A stretch of 64,000 nt of DNA from Delphinus delphis (Eukaryota > Chordata > Mammalia > Artiodactyla > Delphinidae). Shown one piece after another: positions 46,348 to 58,205 of this stretch; the stretch's first letter is position 1; every line of letters starts with the position of its first letter. The notes beneath the pieces are model-generated. The model did no database searches. It was given only the letters and a program-made list of their open reading frames with translations, and had not been told where the DNA came from. Location: positions 47,531,559-47,595,558 of the forward strand of contig NC_082686.1 of NCBI RefSeq assembly GCF_949987515.2, written 5' to 3'. The position numbers were made by a program, and so were the translations under genes.

Positions 46348-46895
46348 AGACAAAGAAAAATTATTGAAAGCAACAAGGGAAAAATGACAAATAACATACA
46401 AGGGAACTCCCATAAGATAAATTGACAAAATTAAAGACAAAGAAAAATTATTGAAAAAAATTAAAGACAAAGAAAAATTATTGAAAGTAACAAGGGAAAA
46501 ACGACAAATAACATACAAGGGAACTCCCATAAGGTAAATAGCTGATTTCTCAGCAGAAACTCTACAAGCCAGAAGGGAGTGGCATGATATATTTAAAGTG
46601 ATGAAAGGGAAGAACCTACAACCAAGATTACTCTACCTGGCAAAGATCTCATTCAGATTCAACAGAGAAATCAAAAGCTTTACAGACAAGCAAAAGCTAA
46701 GAGAATTCAGCACCACCAAACCAGCTCTACAACAAATGCTAAAGGAACTTCTGTAAGTGGGAAACACAAGAGAAGAAAAGGACTTACAAAAACAAACCCA
46801 TAACAATTAAGAAAATGGTAATAGGAACATACATATCGATAATTACCTTAAACGTGAATGGATTATGCTCCAAGCAAAAGACACAGACTTGCTGA

Positions 46896-47718
46896 ATGGA
46901 TACAAAAACAAGACCCTATATATGCTGTCTACAAGAGACCCACTTCAGACCTAGGGACACATACAGACTGAAAGTGAGGGGACGGAAAAAGATATTCCAT
47001 GCAAATGGAAATCAAAAGAAGGCTGGAGTAGTAATACTTATATCAGATAAAATAGACTTTAAAGAATGTTACAAGAGACAAAGAAGGACACTACATAATG
47101 ATCAAGGGATCAATCCAAGAAGAAGATATAACAATTATAAATATATATGCACCCAACATAGGAGCACCTCAATACATAAGGCAACTGCTAACAGCTATAA
47201 AAGAGGAAATCGACAGTAACACAATAATAGTGGGGGACTTTAACACCTCACACCAATGGACAGATCATCCAAACTGAAAATTAAACAAGGAAACACAAGT
47301 TTTAAATGACACAATAGACCAGATAGATTTAATTTATATTTATAGGACATTCCATCCAAAAACAGCAGATTACACTTTCTTCTCAAGTGCACACGGAACA
47401 TTCTCCAGGATAGATCACATCTTGGATCACAAATCAAGCTTCAGTAAATTTAAGAAAATTGAAATCATATCAAGCATCTTTTCTGACCATAACACTATGA
47501 GGTTAGAAATCAATTACAGGGAAAAAAAAACATAAAAAACACAAACACATGGAGGCTAAACAATATGTTACTAAATAACCAAGAGATCACTGAGGAAATC
47601 AAAAAATACCTACAGACAAATTACAATGAAAACATGACCATCCAAAACCTATGGGATGCAGCAAAAGCAGTTCTAAGAGGGAGGTTTATAGCAATACAAG
47701 CCTACCTCAAGAAATAAG
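46896..47718 (+). pseudogene. L1 ORF2 remnant (endonuclease part)
   Basis: Begins near the L1 endonuclease block CCLQETHFRPRDTYRLKV, and later frames continue with a GDFNT-like segment and HPKTADYTFFSS...DHILDH. It carries frameshifts near 47080 and 47250 and ends at the junction with non-L1 sequence. No reverse transcriptase is present. Confidence 0.88.
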
Positions 47719-48160
47719 ATAAATAAAATCTTAATTCCCAGTTGCATCCATCTTCTCTTATGAAGCAACCGAGATTTCACAGCCTGAACTAGACATATTT
47801 CTTGCAGGCATCTCTCCTCACTGCCTATTGAATAATCAGTGTTATCATCTATTCAAAATGACTGATGACTAATTATTGTTGAACAAATGTGAGTGGCAGC
47901 TTTATATTTATTTCTGTGAAAAATTTAGTATAGGAAAAATGCATTGCAAGAGTGTGCAAACATATGACAGTTATCCCCAATGCATCTTATTATGATCTCT
48001 ATTTTTTTCCTGTAATCTGGAAGATGGTTGCCTGACATATGAGAATATGTGATCCATAAGCTTCTCCTTGACCTATATGATTTGCTTACCAATATTGAAT
48101 CCTTATTGTAGCTTCTTACCCTTTGTATTAAATGAAATAAATCTCAACTTTTAAAAGTGA
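47719..48160 (+). other. Unidentified transcript 3' end in the chimera
   Basis: About 440 bp, AT-rich, no long ORF: cccagttgcatccatcttct, aataatcagtgttatcatct, terminal gtattaaatgaaataaatct. The poly(A) signal and tail mark it as a transcript 3' UTR. The parent gene is not recognised. Confidence 0.7.
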
Positions 48161-48359
48161 AAAAAAAAGACTTAATAAAGATTTCTCTGTCAGCAACCCA
48201 AGTCAAAGCCTCTAGAGGAACTGGTATATTGTTTGAAAAATCCAGGGCCCTCAGTTTCAATGAAGTGTAGGAATAAAGAGGATGTAAGGAACAAGATGTC
48301 TATCGGGGATGGACAGCCTGAAGCTGACAACACCCTGGGATTAGAAAGAATTAAAAGAC

Positions 48360-48720
48360 ATCAGCCCAGTGGAGATATTTAAACAGACTGGGAGTCAGAT
48401 GGTATTAGAAGTTACATATACAGATGACAAATATGCATATGAAAGGATGCTCAACATCATATGTCATTAGGGAACTGCAAATTAAAACAACAATGAGATG
48501 GCACTGTGTACCTCTTAGAATGGCTAAAATCCAGGCATCGACAAAACCAAATGCTCACAGTGAAAAGATCAGTGGTTGCCAAGGGTCTGGAGAAGGGAAG
48601 GAAGGATGAATAGGTGGACCACACAAGATTTTTAGGGGATCTATGGGAATTCTATGTACTTTTTATTTAATTTTTCTGTAAATCTGAAACGTCTCTAAAA
48701 AAATAAATTGTATTAATTCA
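48360..48720 (+). repeat. Old L1 3' region
   Basis: gaaaggatgctcaacatcat, tagaatggctaaaatccagg and terminal ctgtaaatctgaaacgtctc follow an ancient L1 3' end. Confidence 0.7.
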
Positions 48721-48837
48721 AAAACCCTGCTGACTAGAGGACTGGTAATGCCTATATGCATAAAAAAAGGGCCAGGCAGAGATCTGCATCTTCTCAATCA
48801 TGTGGAGTATTTGTGTGTTTGTTAAACGGAAACCAAA

Positions 48838-49195
48838 GTGGGGTTTCTCAAAATGAGGTTTAAGAACCCCTTCATAAGAATCAACTGGGTTGATTATTAA
48901 ATGCAGACTCCTGGACCAAAACTATTGAATCAAAGTTTCTTGCGTGTGCCACAACTACTGAAGCCTGTGCACCTAGAGTCCATGCTCTGCAACAAGAGAA
49001 GCCACCACAATGAGAAGCCCACACACCACAACGAAGAGTAGCCCCTGCTTGCTGCAACTAGAGAAAGCCCGCATGAAGCAACGAAGACCCAATGCAGCCA
49101 AAAATTAATTAATTAAAAAAAAATTTCTTGGAGTGGGATCTGGAAATCTGCATTTAGAACACTCCAGTGATTCCTATGCACTTTAAGATTTGTGA
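48838..49195 (+). mobile_element. MER5-like hAT element split by a SINE
   Basis: The left half (ttctcaaaatgaggtttaag ... actcctggaccaaaac) and right half (gatctggaaatctgcattta) are collinear with MER5. The SINE at 48945-49125 interrupts it, with TTTCTTG on both sides. Confidence 0.7.
48945..49125 (+). mobile_element. 5'-truncated CHR-type SINE
   Basis: Starts at gtgtgccacaactactgaag and ends in aaaattaattaattaaaaaa. Confidence 0.9.
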
Positions 49196-49495
49196 CCTGT
49201 TAGTGTACACTGTACCAGTCTACACTATACCAATCTCTTGGTCTTCTATTTTATTTTATTTTTGTCCACTAAATTCTTATATATGTAATAAGCCTGTGAA
49301 CACGGGGGATGGAGATAGAAAGCGTGGGATGGACACATAAAAGTTGAGGCCAATGAACGAGTTGTTTGGAGAAGCTTCTGAGCCTGCATCAATCAGAAAT
49401 GACCAGCGAAATATAGCTCATGAGCTTCAAGTCCAGGAGTAATAAGTGGTTTGCAGGAAGAACTGTGAAAGCACACCAAAAAAGAAACCCAAACA

Positions 49496-49905
49496 GGGAC
49501 TTCCCTGGTGGTACAGTGGTTAAGAATCTGCCCGCCAATTCAGGGGACATGGGTTCGAGCCCTGGTCTGGGATGATCCCACATATCACAGAGCAATGAAT
49601 CCTGTGCGCCACGACTACTGAGCCTGTGCTCTAGAGTCCACGAGCCACAACTACTGAGCCTGTGCACCACAACTACTGAGCCTGCGCTCTAGAGCCCATG
49701 AGCCCCAACTAATGAGCCCACATGCCACAACTACTGAAGCCCACGTGACTAGAGCCCATGCTCCACAGCAAGAGAAGCCACCGGAATGAGAAGCCCATGC
49801 ACCACAACAAAGAGTAGCCCCCGCTTGACACAACTAGAGAAAGCCCGTGCACAGCAACAAAGACCCAACATAGACAAATAAATAAATAAATAAATTTATT
49901 TTTTA
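49496..49905 (+). mobile_element. CHR-type SINE, sense, expanded middle
   Basis: gggacttccctggtggtaca head, then at least four ccacaactactgag-type units (about 49610-49740) and an aataaataaataaataaatt tail. It is about 70-80 bp longer than its neighbours because of the repeated middle units. Confidence 0.92.
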
Positions 49906-50179
49906 AAAAGATTGTTATAAAAAAAAAAGGAAACACACACAAAACCCCAAACCAAAACAAAGAAACAAGAATATGAAAGATGAGCATTTTCCATCATTGA
50001 TGTTACATTCATATATTTGCCAGATTGTGGTTTTCTTTCTATTTGAATAAATTACTGTAATTGTAACCTGAGACTGAGGTAACAACATAAATGAAAGTGC
50101 AGTAGGAGGGATCATAAAATATCTTTCTCATTTGTCCCAAATCCACTTGTGTAACAAAATAAGGTCCTTTCATGTTTAC

Positions 50180-50345
50180 ATTTGCTTTATTATTGCTATT
50201 TTAGTACTTGTAGCCAGATGTGTACCAATCTGTCTCCTTCACTAGGCTGTGAACTGTTTAAAGGCTCTTATTTGCCTCTGGGGTCTTAGTGTCAAGCACA
50301 TGGAATGTAGTCTGTAAGTATATATTTTGTTAATTAACTAATTAA
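50180..50345 (+). repeat. L2 3' end
   Basis: actaggctgtgaactgttta, then ggggtcttagtgtcaagcac and a decayed terminus. Confidence 0.65.
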
Positions 50346-50349
50346 AACA

Positions 50350-50964
50350 GCAGCTCAGGTTAGAGTCACACTCTCCACTGGAAGTTATGTTGTATAAACG
50401 AGGGTAACTGAGCAAAACCTCATCTATTTAAAGCAAATGGAGGGGAAGACCGGCAGTAAGGAAGGTTAGGGTCAACAACTGAAAAGCGTGAGGAGGAAGA
50501 TGACAGTTGGTCATTAGATTTCCCAGAGCTTGAGCATTTTTGTCAGATCACAGAATAGACCCACAATTGAGCTTGGTCTGCTAGTAACCATAGCCACTGT
50601 TAAGTACAGGCTTTTCCCTTCCTCTCCTCTATCCAACATCGCTCTTATTCTCAAAAAGAAACTCTGGTAGAACTACTTAAAAGAGCCCATAAAGTCATAT
50701 GTAGTGAAGTCAGGTAGTGGACGTTAAAGAAATGAGATGAATTCTGTCCTAGTGTTTGGGTTACTAACTTTGCACAGGAAATTAGATTTACATTTTAAAT
50801 GAGTATATTTGCTGTGTACTAAATTTTCCTAGCCTGTGGTATAGAGTTGAGCTGCTCCTTGTTTTCACAGATTGGAAGGAATTAGTCTCCTGCCTGTAGA
50901 ACTGAAGGACATAATTAGCATTTCTGAGAGACACTCTAGAAAAATTAAATTCAGTTTGGTTATT
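50350..50964. other. Intergenic, nothing recognised
   Basis: No gene or named repeat. Confidence 0.5.
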
Positions 50965-50976
50965 GGGCTTGCTTTT

Positions 50977-51690
50977 TTTTTTAACATCTTTATTGGAGTA
51001 TAATTGCTTTACAGTGGTGTGTTAGTTTCTGCTTTATAACAAAGTGAATCCGTTATATAGATACATATGTCTCCATATCTCTTCCTTCTTGCGTCTCCCT
51101 CCCTCCCACCCTCCCTATCCCACCCCTCTAGGTGGTCACAAAGCACAGAGCTGATCTCCCTGTGCTATGTGGCTGCTTCCCACTAGTTACCTATTTTACA
51201 TTTGTTAGTGTATATATGTCCATGCCACTCTGTCACTTTGTCACAGCTTACCCATCCCCCTCCCCGTGTCCTCAAGTCCATTCTCTTGTAGGTCTGTGTC
51301 TTTATTCCCATCTTGCCCCTAGGTTCTTCATGACCATTGTTTTTTTTTTTTAGATTCCATATATATGTGTTAGCATATGATATTTGTTTTCCTCTTTCTG
51401 ACTTACTTCACTCTGTATGACAGACTCTAGGTCCAGCCACCTCACTACAAATAACTCAGTTTCGTTTCTTTTTATGGCTGACTAATATTCCATTGTATAT
51501 ATGTGCCACATCTTCTTTATCCATTCATCTGATGATGGACACTTAGGTTGCTTCCATGTCCTGGTTATTGTAAATAGAGCTGCAATGTACATTTTGGTAC
51601 ATGACTCTTTTTGAATTATGGTTTTCTCAGGGTATATGCCCAGTAGTGGAATTGCTGGGTCGTATGGTAGTTCTATTTTTAGTTTTTTAT
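50977..51690 (-). mobile_element. Young L1, antisense, 5'-truncated to ~0.7 kb
   Basis: ttaacatctttattggagta to tatggtagttctatttttag. GGGCTTGCTTTT occurs before it (about 50965-50976) and after it (51691-51702). Same subfamily as the L1 at 17029. Confidence 0.93.
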
Positions 51691-51939
51691 GGGCTTGCTT
51701 TTATTTGGATTAACAAAGGCATAGCTTAATTAAGGCTGCCCCAGAGGGCAGTAACCGTCTGAAGAGAAGCTGTGAGTAGTGAAATGGCATACACAGTCTT
51801 ACGTTCAACTCACCTTAAATTACTCTGGAACAAGACAAGCTAGTAAAATAAAATTAGGAAACGTCTTGCATTTGAAGGAGATTTATGGTTTATGAAATTA
51901 TTTTACGTATATTAAAATCTCAACAGAGAAAAATCCTAA

Positions 51940-52520
51940 CTGTTGGCAAAGATGTGTAGCAAGCAGATGCCTCATACATTACCTGTGGGAGTGTTAACTG
52001 CATCAACTATTTTGAACAATTGTTTGGCAGTATCTACTAAAGCCCAATACATACAAGCTATGACCAAGAAATCCCAATTCTAGGTATATACCCAAAAGAA
52101 ATGAACATATTTGTTCTCCCATTCATAAAGCCAGAAGCAAACACTATTCAAATACCCATCAACAGGGAAATGTATAAATAAATCATGGTACTTTTATAAA
52201 ACAGTACTATACAGCAGGGGAAAGGAATTATCCGTAAACTGCACACGGTATGGGTGAACCTCGTCAACATAATGCTGAGTGAAACAAGTCAGGCGTAAAA
52301 GAATACATACCATGCGTGTCCTTTTATATAAAGTTCAAGCACAAGCAAAATCTATAGTATTAGAGATCAAGGTAGTGAACACTCTTTTGAAGGGGTGTGA
52401 GTGATATTTCTGGGGTATGGTGACATTCTGTTTCTTGTCTTGGCCTGTTTATTATTACATGAGCATGCTCAGTTGGTAAAATTTTATCAAGCTATGCAAT
52501 TCTAAAATGTGCACTTTTCT
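51940..52520 (+). repeat. Old L1 3' region, sense
   Basis: aagaaatcccaattctaggt atatacccaaaag, aatacccatcaacagggaaa, cataatgctgagtgaaacaa and a late ggcctgtttattattacatg segment. Confidence 0.75.
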
Positions 52521-52771
52521 CTTTGGTATCCTCTAATAATCTTTGTTTTTAATCTCAATAGATACACAAATCCTAGGAGGTTGTCAAGGAAACTATTATT
52601 AGGTCTCTTTTATAACTGAAAAAAAATGAGGTAAAGAGAAGATAAATGACCTTTTTAAAGTACTTAAGTTACTTTTCACATTGTGGATCAGGGCTAAAAC
52701 AGTGCTTTATTGTATTGAAGGTGAAGAAATGTTGTGCCTTGTCTTAATTGTGTTTTTTTTCCTCTTTGTAG

Positions 52772-52837
52772 GAAGTAGTGCTTTAGAATCACATGTTACG
52801 AATTATGTAGCAACAATTTATACACCCCAATATGCAG
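52772..52837 (+). other. Exon-like block, unsupported
   Basis: 66 nt between ttttttttcctctttgtag and gtagaa, open in one frame (SALESHVTNYVATIYTPQYA). I recognise no protein. It could be a noncoding exon, or chance. Confidence 0.2.
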
Positions 52838-52839
52838 GT

Positions 52840-54978
52840 AGAAAGAATGGAGTAAAGGTATATTTCACTCCTCTTAGTAAAAGTAAAAATAGAGTATACA
52901 GAAGTTTACTATTCTAAATTTACCAAAAGAAGTGACCATCTAAAATCATTCACTAGTAAATTTTTATTCTAAACCAAACCAAGTAAACCAAACCAAACAA
53001 CCAATCACATCTTCAGGTAAAATCTATATTTTGTATACCTAAAGATCTCGTTTTCCATATGAGGAAAACTGAGTAGGAGAGAGCAGAAATATCTTACATG
53101 GAATTAACTACCAAGGCTAATACTAATATAAAGCAAAAGAAACGATTTCCTTCACAACTAGTCTTGGTATAAATTAACTTGGACAAATTTTACAATCATA
53201 CAGTCGTTAAAAGGAGCTAGGGGAGAGAGTGGTAAGGCAATGGCAGGAAAACCAACAATCTAGCCCTGAATGTCCTCACAAGCACTATAATGTTAAAGTA
53301 AAACGTTAATTTGAAAATGGAATTATAATTTATAAGCAAGCTCCCAATAGATGAGATTACTCTTCTCCTTTGTTAGTTTTAATCGTTAAAGTTATCACAT
53401 GACAGAGTTTATGCATTTTATTCTTTAAAATGTTTCTTTTCTTACTGAAAAGCCAATAAATAAGTAAAGTCATCTCAAGATGTTTTTGAAAAAATTTAAA
53501 CAGCTAAAATCTCACTTTTTAGCACAATAACTATTTTTATATTATCTTGCAGGTGATTAAGTATATTTACATCATGGTAATCTTAAGGTATGTACTTTTT
53601 TTCTTTCTAAATGACAAGAGCAATATTATACATGCTCACTGAAATATTTTCAAGTAGTAGATAAAGGAAAGGGAAACGTTCTATTCCTTTTCGCTCTCAC
53701 TCAGGAGTAAGCACTGTTAACACCTTTTTCCTTGTATACTCATACATACACACCTACTATTTTGTCTTTTGTTGCTACCACTTAACATTTTGTTGTAAAC
53801 ATTTTCCCATGTTTCTGCAAAATTGCTGTTTTAAAGGCTACATAGCATTCCTTTGTGTGGATGTAGTAATCAGGGCTCTTCATTGTAAGTGACAGAAACC
53901 CAACTTAAACTAGCTTAATGAAAATAGAGACTTAACGGCCTGTGTAACTGGAATAGACAAGAGTGGAAGAGATGTTAGGAAACAGGGCTCAAATTATGTT
54001 TTCAGGAATGTGCCAGCTGAGTCTCTGTCTCTCTTCACCTCTTGTGTCTGTTTGTGTATTGGCCTTACTTGATTTTGCTGCAGCCAGGCTTTCTTCATGT
54101 GGCTGGCAACATAGAGCTGTATTTTTCCAGTCCTTGACCATAGATGCAAGAGGATGTCTTCCTAACTAATTCTAAAGGAAAATTCCTAGGAACGGACTTT
54201 TATTGGCTCATCCCTAAACCAATCACTGTGGGCTGTGGAGATGGGACAATTTAATTGGTCACTTCAGGTCATGTGCCTACCCTTATGTTTAAGGAAGTGA
54301 TAGGGAAGAAACATGCTTAGCAGCCAGAAATCATACCCGTCATAGACACTGTATCCTGGGCTTTGAGACTGTTTTCGTATTTTGCCTATGATTGATAACC
54401 ATGAGAATACCTTCAAGGTTGTTACTCCTACCAGATTTTTTCTTTATGAAAAATTCTTTGGAGTAGAACTTCTGAATCAAAGAGTATCACACAGACATTC
54501 CTATGGTTCTTGCTATATGTTGCTTTATTGTTTTCCAAAAGAATTGTGTCAAAGAAACAGCTAATAAAAAATGAGCACCTATTAAAAGTTTTAAGCCATT
54601 TATTAACTCAACAAATATTTGTTCAGTTATATGCCAGGCAATAAATCCATCCAACGTGTCACAGAGTTAGGGAGTCAGCAGTGTCTAAATTCAAACCCAT
54701 CTGAGTGATCTGTCTACATTGTAGCAGGAAGAATACACATGGGGAGACATTAAGTTCTGTTTAGAAGTCACTGTGGATCCTTGTGGGTGGGCAAATTGTC
54801 TTGAAATGGATCTATCAATTATCAACTTTCCTAAAATGGTTTCAGCCATTTTGAATTACCCAAATGATTGATTCCTTTTCATTCAAAATTTTATTCAAAT
54901 TAACTTTACGGATGCAATATAAATTGTAATCTGAGGCATCATCACCCACCAGCTAGCTTTTTCATTTCCCTGAGCTTT
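52840..54978. other. Intergenic with old repeat scraps
   Basis: 53600-53850 looks like an ancient L1 3' region (acattttcccatgtttctgc). 54590-54650 is an antisense L2/MIR end (ttattaactcaacaaatatt). Nothing coding. Confidence 0.5.
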
Positions 54979-54993
54979 GGTTTGCTCATTTCT

Positions 54994-55315
54994 TTTTTTT
55001 TTTTTAAAGAAGATGTTGGGGGTAGGAGTTTAATAATTTATTTATTTATGGCTGTGTTGGGTCTTCATTTCTGTGCGAGGGCTTTCTCTAGTTGTGGCAA
55101 GCGGGGGCTACTCTTCATCGCGCTGCGCGGGCCTCTCACTATCTCGCGGCCTCTCTTATTGTGGAGCATAGGCTCCAGACGCGCAGGCTCAGTAGTTGTG
55201 GCTCACGGGCCTAGTTGCTCCATGGCATGTGGGAACTTCCCAGACTAGGGCTCGAACCTGTGTCCCCTGCATTAGCAGGCAGACTCTCAACCACTGCGCC
55301 ACCAGGGAAGCCCCA
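54994..55315 (-). mobile_element. CHR-type SINE, antisense, with shared tail extension
   Basis: GGTTTGCTCATTTCT / GGTTTGCTTATTTCT flank it (54979-54993, 55316-55330). The tail side contains agatgttgggggtaggagtt as in the copy at 38381. Confidence 0.93.
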
Positions 55316-55496
55316 GGTTTGCTTATTTCTGACTGAATATCTGCCAAGCTCTCTCCTCAGGGCCACTAAGGGGATCAAAGGTGGAGAATGAGGGGTCAAG
55401 GAGACTAGGTGCTTAAGGTGTGATGTCACCAATGATGCGTGATGGAGCCAATGAGGTGAATGTGATAGGAAATTTAAAAACTGAAAAAATAAATTT

Positions 55497-55620
55497 GGGG
55501 AGTTCCCTGGTGGTCTAGTGGTTAGGATTCTGGGCTTTCATTACAGAGGCCCGGGTTCAATCCCTGGTCAAGGAACTGAGATTCTGCCAGCTGTGCAGCG
55601 TGGCCAAAAAATAAATAAAT
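55497..55620 (+). mobile_element. Short CHRS-like SINE, sense
   Basis: ggggagttccctggtggtct, cccgggttcaatccctggtc, gtgcagcgtggccaaaaaat, then an aataaata tail. Confidence 0.9.
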
Positions 55621-55624
55621 AAAA

Positions 55625-57120
55625 AACTAAAAAATCAATTTGTTAAACTGTAAAGTGTGGTATGAATGTAAGATATTATGATCGGGAGAGGTGCTGCAAT
55701 AGCAGCTCTTTTTTATATGTACATATGGCACAAAATTATAATGGTGGAACATAAAGCTGGGGGTTGAAACTCTGTCATCACCTTTGCAGAAAAATAAGGA
55801 AAAAAAAATTTCTGAAATGCCTCTTCCTTTAATTAGAAGCTCTTGTTACGTTGTGAACATTTTATTAAACATGTAGATAGAGTGATGAGTTAATAAAAAC
55901 AAATGGATGAATTCACATAGAATTGCTAATTTCCCTTCAGATTTGAATTAAATTAATGGGCAAGAATTTATCATGTAAGGCATGAATAACAGGGCATGTG
56001 AATTGTGTTCAGGTTTTAGCATTGACTAAACTTTTTTAGGGTTACCGCCATAGATTTTTTTTTTCCCATGACTGAAAGCAAACTTAGAGATATTAGTTCA
56101 AATCCCTCATTTTATAGACTATTTTGGTTTCATTGCTTTAGCAGAAACTTTCAATGCACACTTCCATTTGGTTAATACCCATCTATTTCAAAAAGATACG
56201 TTGTGGCTATATTTGAAAGGTACTTAATAGGGAAACCATTAGAACTATATGGAGTGGTCCAAATTGTTTAGGAAAATATTTTCATCAGGGAATCATAAGA
56301 TTTAAAAATAGCTGGCATTTACATTAAAAGGTTCATAAAATGCTTTATAAATGAGGGCCTCAGTAATCTCTGCAATGCATTCACAGTTGTTTGGTTCCAT
56401 TATAAGTAGTGGTGGGAATGGAAATTCTAGAATCTCACCTCTATTGCTGTTCAATTTCCAACTATAGGTTCAAAGATTTGCATACTTTTAGTATCCATGA
56501 GCTGTCTAGAAGCTTCTTTCTGATGTTTGCCACATTATGTACACTATTATCAAATGGTATCAGTTGACTAAAAGCCAAATTCTGGCAGAAAGAAAGATTA
56601 ATTAAGAGCTTAATTATCACTTTCTGCTAAGTGACATTTTGTTTAACTCATTCTTTATAATTTTGTCACTAGTGTTAGCATATGCAAATATTGGCTAATC
56701 TTATTCTCATGGTAAGAAATAGAAGGCTTATGAATTCAGATGGGTCCCAAATAATACCCAAACATATACTGAGTCATGGATAACATCAGAACAAGGTAAA
56801 GAAACAATTACAGTCAGATGTTCGAAACAGAAAATTCATGAACTGGCCAATTATCCTGCGTATGATATTAGGTACATTCTTTAGAAGTAAATAAAGCAAG
56901 TGACAACTATAATTTCTGTCACCATTTTGACTGAAGTATGGCATGGAGGATCATTTTCTTCTAATTCAAATTTGGTCATTAAATTGTTGTGAAGCCTTGG
57001 GCAGTTAACAGCACAATACAGACAGAGCCACATGACATGGTACAAAGTGCACAGGCTTTGGTGTTGGACACAGTCTTAACTTGACCCTCCATTTGTGGTT
57101 CCCTCACTTATCTGATCCTT
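55625..57120. other. AT-rich intergenic stretch
   Basis: No gene or named repeat seen in about 1.5 kb. Confidence 0.5.
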
Positions 57121-57122
57121 CA

Positions 57123-57310
57123 TCTAACTTTCATTGAGTATCATCTATGTGTCAGGCATCACCTGGGAAGTGGAGCTACAAAGCTACAGAAACGAATCAG
57201 ACATGATATTTGCCCTCAAGGAACTTATATTTAGTGGCAAGAGACAGGCAACAAATAAATGTATAAAATAGGAAGATTAAAACCTACAAAATGGGAGTCC
57301 TATGAGGAGT
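57123..57310 (-). repeat. L2/MIR-type fragment
   Basis: ctttcattgagtatcatcta tgtgtcaggc, then tgatatttgccctcaaggaa and caacaaataaatg. A related scrap (actatttattaactcaacaa) lies at 57397-57480. Confidence 0.6.
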
Positions 57311-57533
57311 GAGATGACATATAATATACTTGAAATTGTCTCTAGCCTGTACTAGGCATATAACAAAACAAATTTTGTTGTTCTTCTTCATTCAACTATT
57401 TATTAACTCAACAATTTTTTTCAGTGCCAGGTAAGCTTATGGCACTGTTCTGGGTATTGAACAAGAGTCAGGATAGTGCAAGTCCTAGCTCCTATGGTAA
57501 ACTAGAGAGTTACCATATAAAAGTTGGAGGGAG

Positions 57534-57863
57534 GGGCTTCCCTGGTGGTGCAGTGGTTGAGAATCCGCCTGCCAATGCAGGGGACACAGGTTCAAATCCT
57601 GGTCCGGGAAGACCCCGCATGCCACGGAGCAACTAAGCCTGTGCATCACAACTACTGAGCCTGCTCTCTAGAGCCTGTGAGCCACAACTACTGAGCCTGA
57701 GTGCCACAACTACTGAAGCCCGCACACCTAGAGCCTGTGCTTTGCAACGAGAGAAGCCACCGTAATGAGAAGCCCGCACACTGCAACGAGAGAAAGCACG
57801 CATGCACCAACGAAGACCCAACACAGACAAAAAATACATAAATAAATTTATTTTAAAAAATAA
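57534..57863 (+). mobile_element. CHR-type SINE, sense
   Basis: gggcttccctggtggtgcag head. TTGGAGGGAG before and CTGGAGGGAG after form the duplication (57524-57533, 57866-57875). Confidence 0.94.
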
Positions 57864-58085
57864 AACTGGAGGGAGAAGAGCGGAAGGGAATATATCAAGT
57901 ACATAGATACCTTCTGCATAAGGCAGAATTGGATAAATGTCAATCATCTCTTACAAGTTAGACACAATGTAAGTGGAACAGGGAGACAATATGAACTGGG
58001 TAAAAGGATTGCTGCAGTAAATGTGTTGATGAAATTGGCTGTCATTGAAGTGTAGTTCACCATTCAGTAGATGGTACTGAATGAT

Positions 58086-58205
58086 TTTTTTTTTTTTGGC
58101 CGCACTGTGCAGCTTGCAGGATCTTAGTTCCCCAACCAGGGATGGAACCTGGGGCCCCGGGAGTGGAAGCGCAGAGTCCTAACCACTGGACCGCCAGGGA
58201 AGTCC
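58086..58205 (-). mobile_element. Short CHRS-like SINE, antisense
   Basis: ttttttggccgcactgtgca ... ccactggaccgccagggaag tcccc. Confidence 0.9.

Larger units (their letters stand above)
45644..48167 (+). mobile_element. Chimeric retrocopy: L1 (ORF1 to mid-ORF2) fused to non-L1 polyadenylated 3' end
   Basis: The flanks aaagacttaataaag at 45629-45643 and 48166-48180 are identical duplications. From 45644 to about 47718 the sequence is young cetacean-type L1 (end of 5' UTR, ORF1, start of ORF2). It leaves L1 after gcctacctcaagaaataaga. The last ~440 bp have no L1 similarity and end with an aaataaa signal (48134-48141 region) and an A-tail. One TPRT event therefore inserted a two-template cDNA. 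Confidence 0.85.

Noticed and set aside
45627..46397. 256-codon minus-strand open frame
   Set aside because: It is the antisense shadow of an L1 ORF1 region; the sense strand explains the composition.
52772..52837. Exon of a neighbouring gene
   Set aside because: Acceptor and donor look usable, but the encoded 22 residues match nothing I know and no partner exons are seen.
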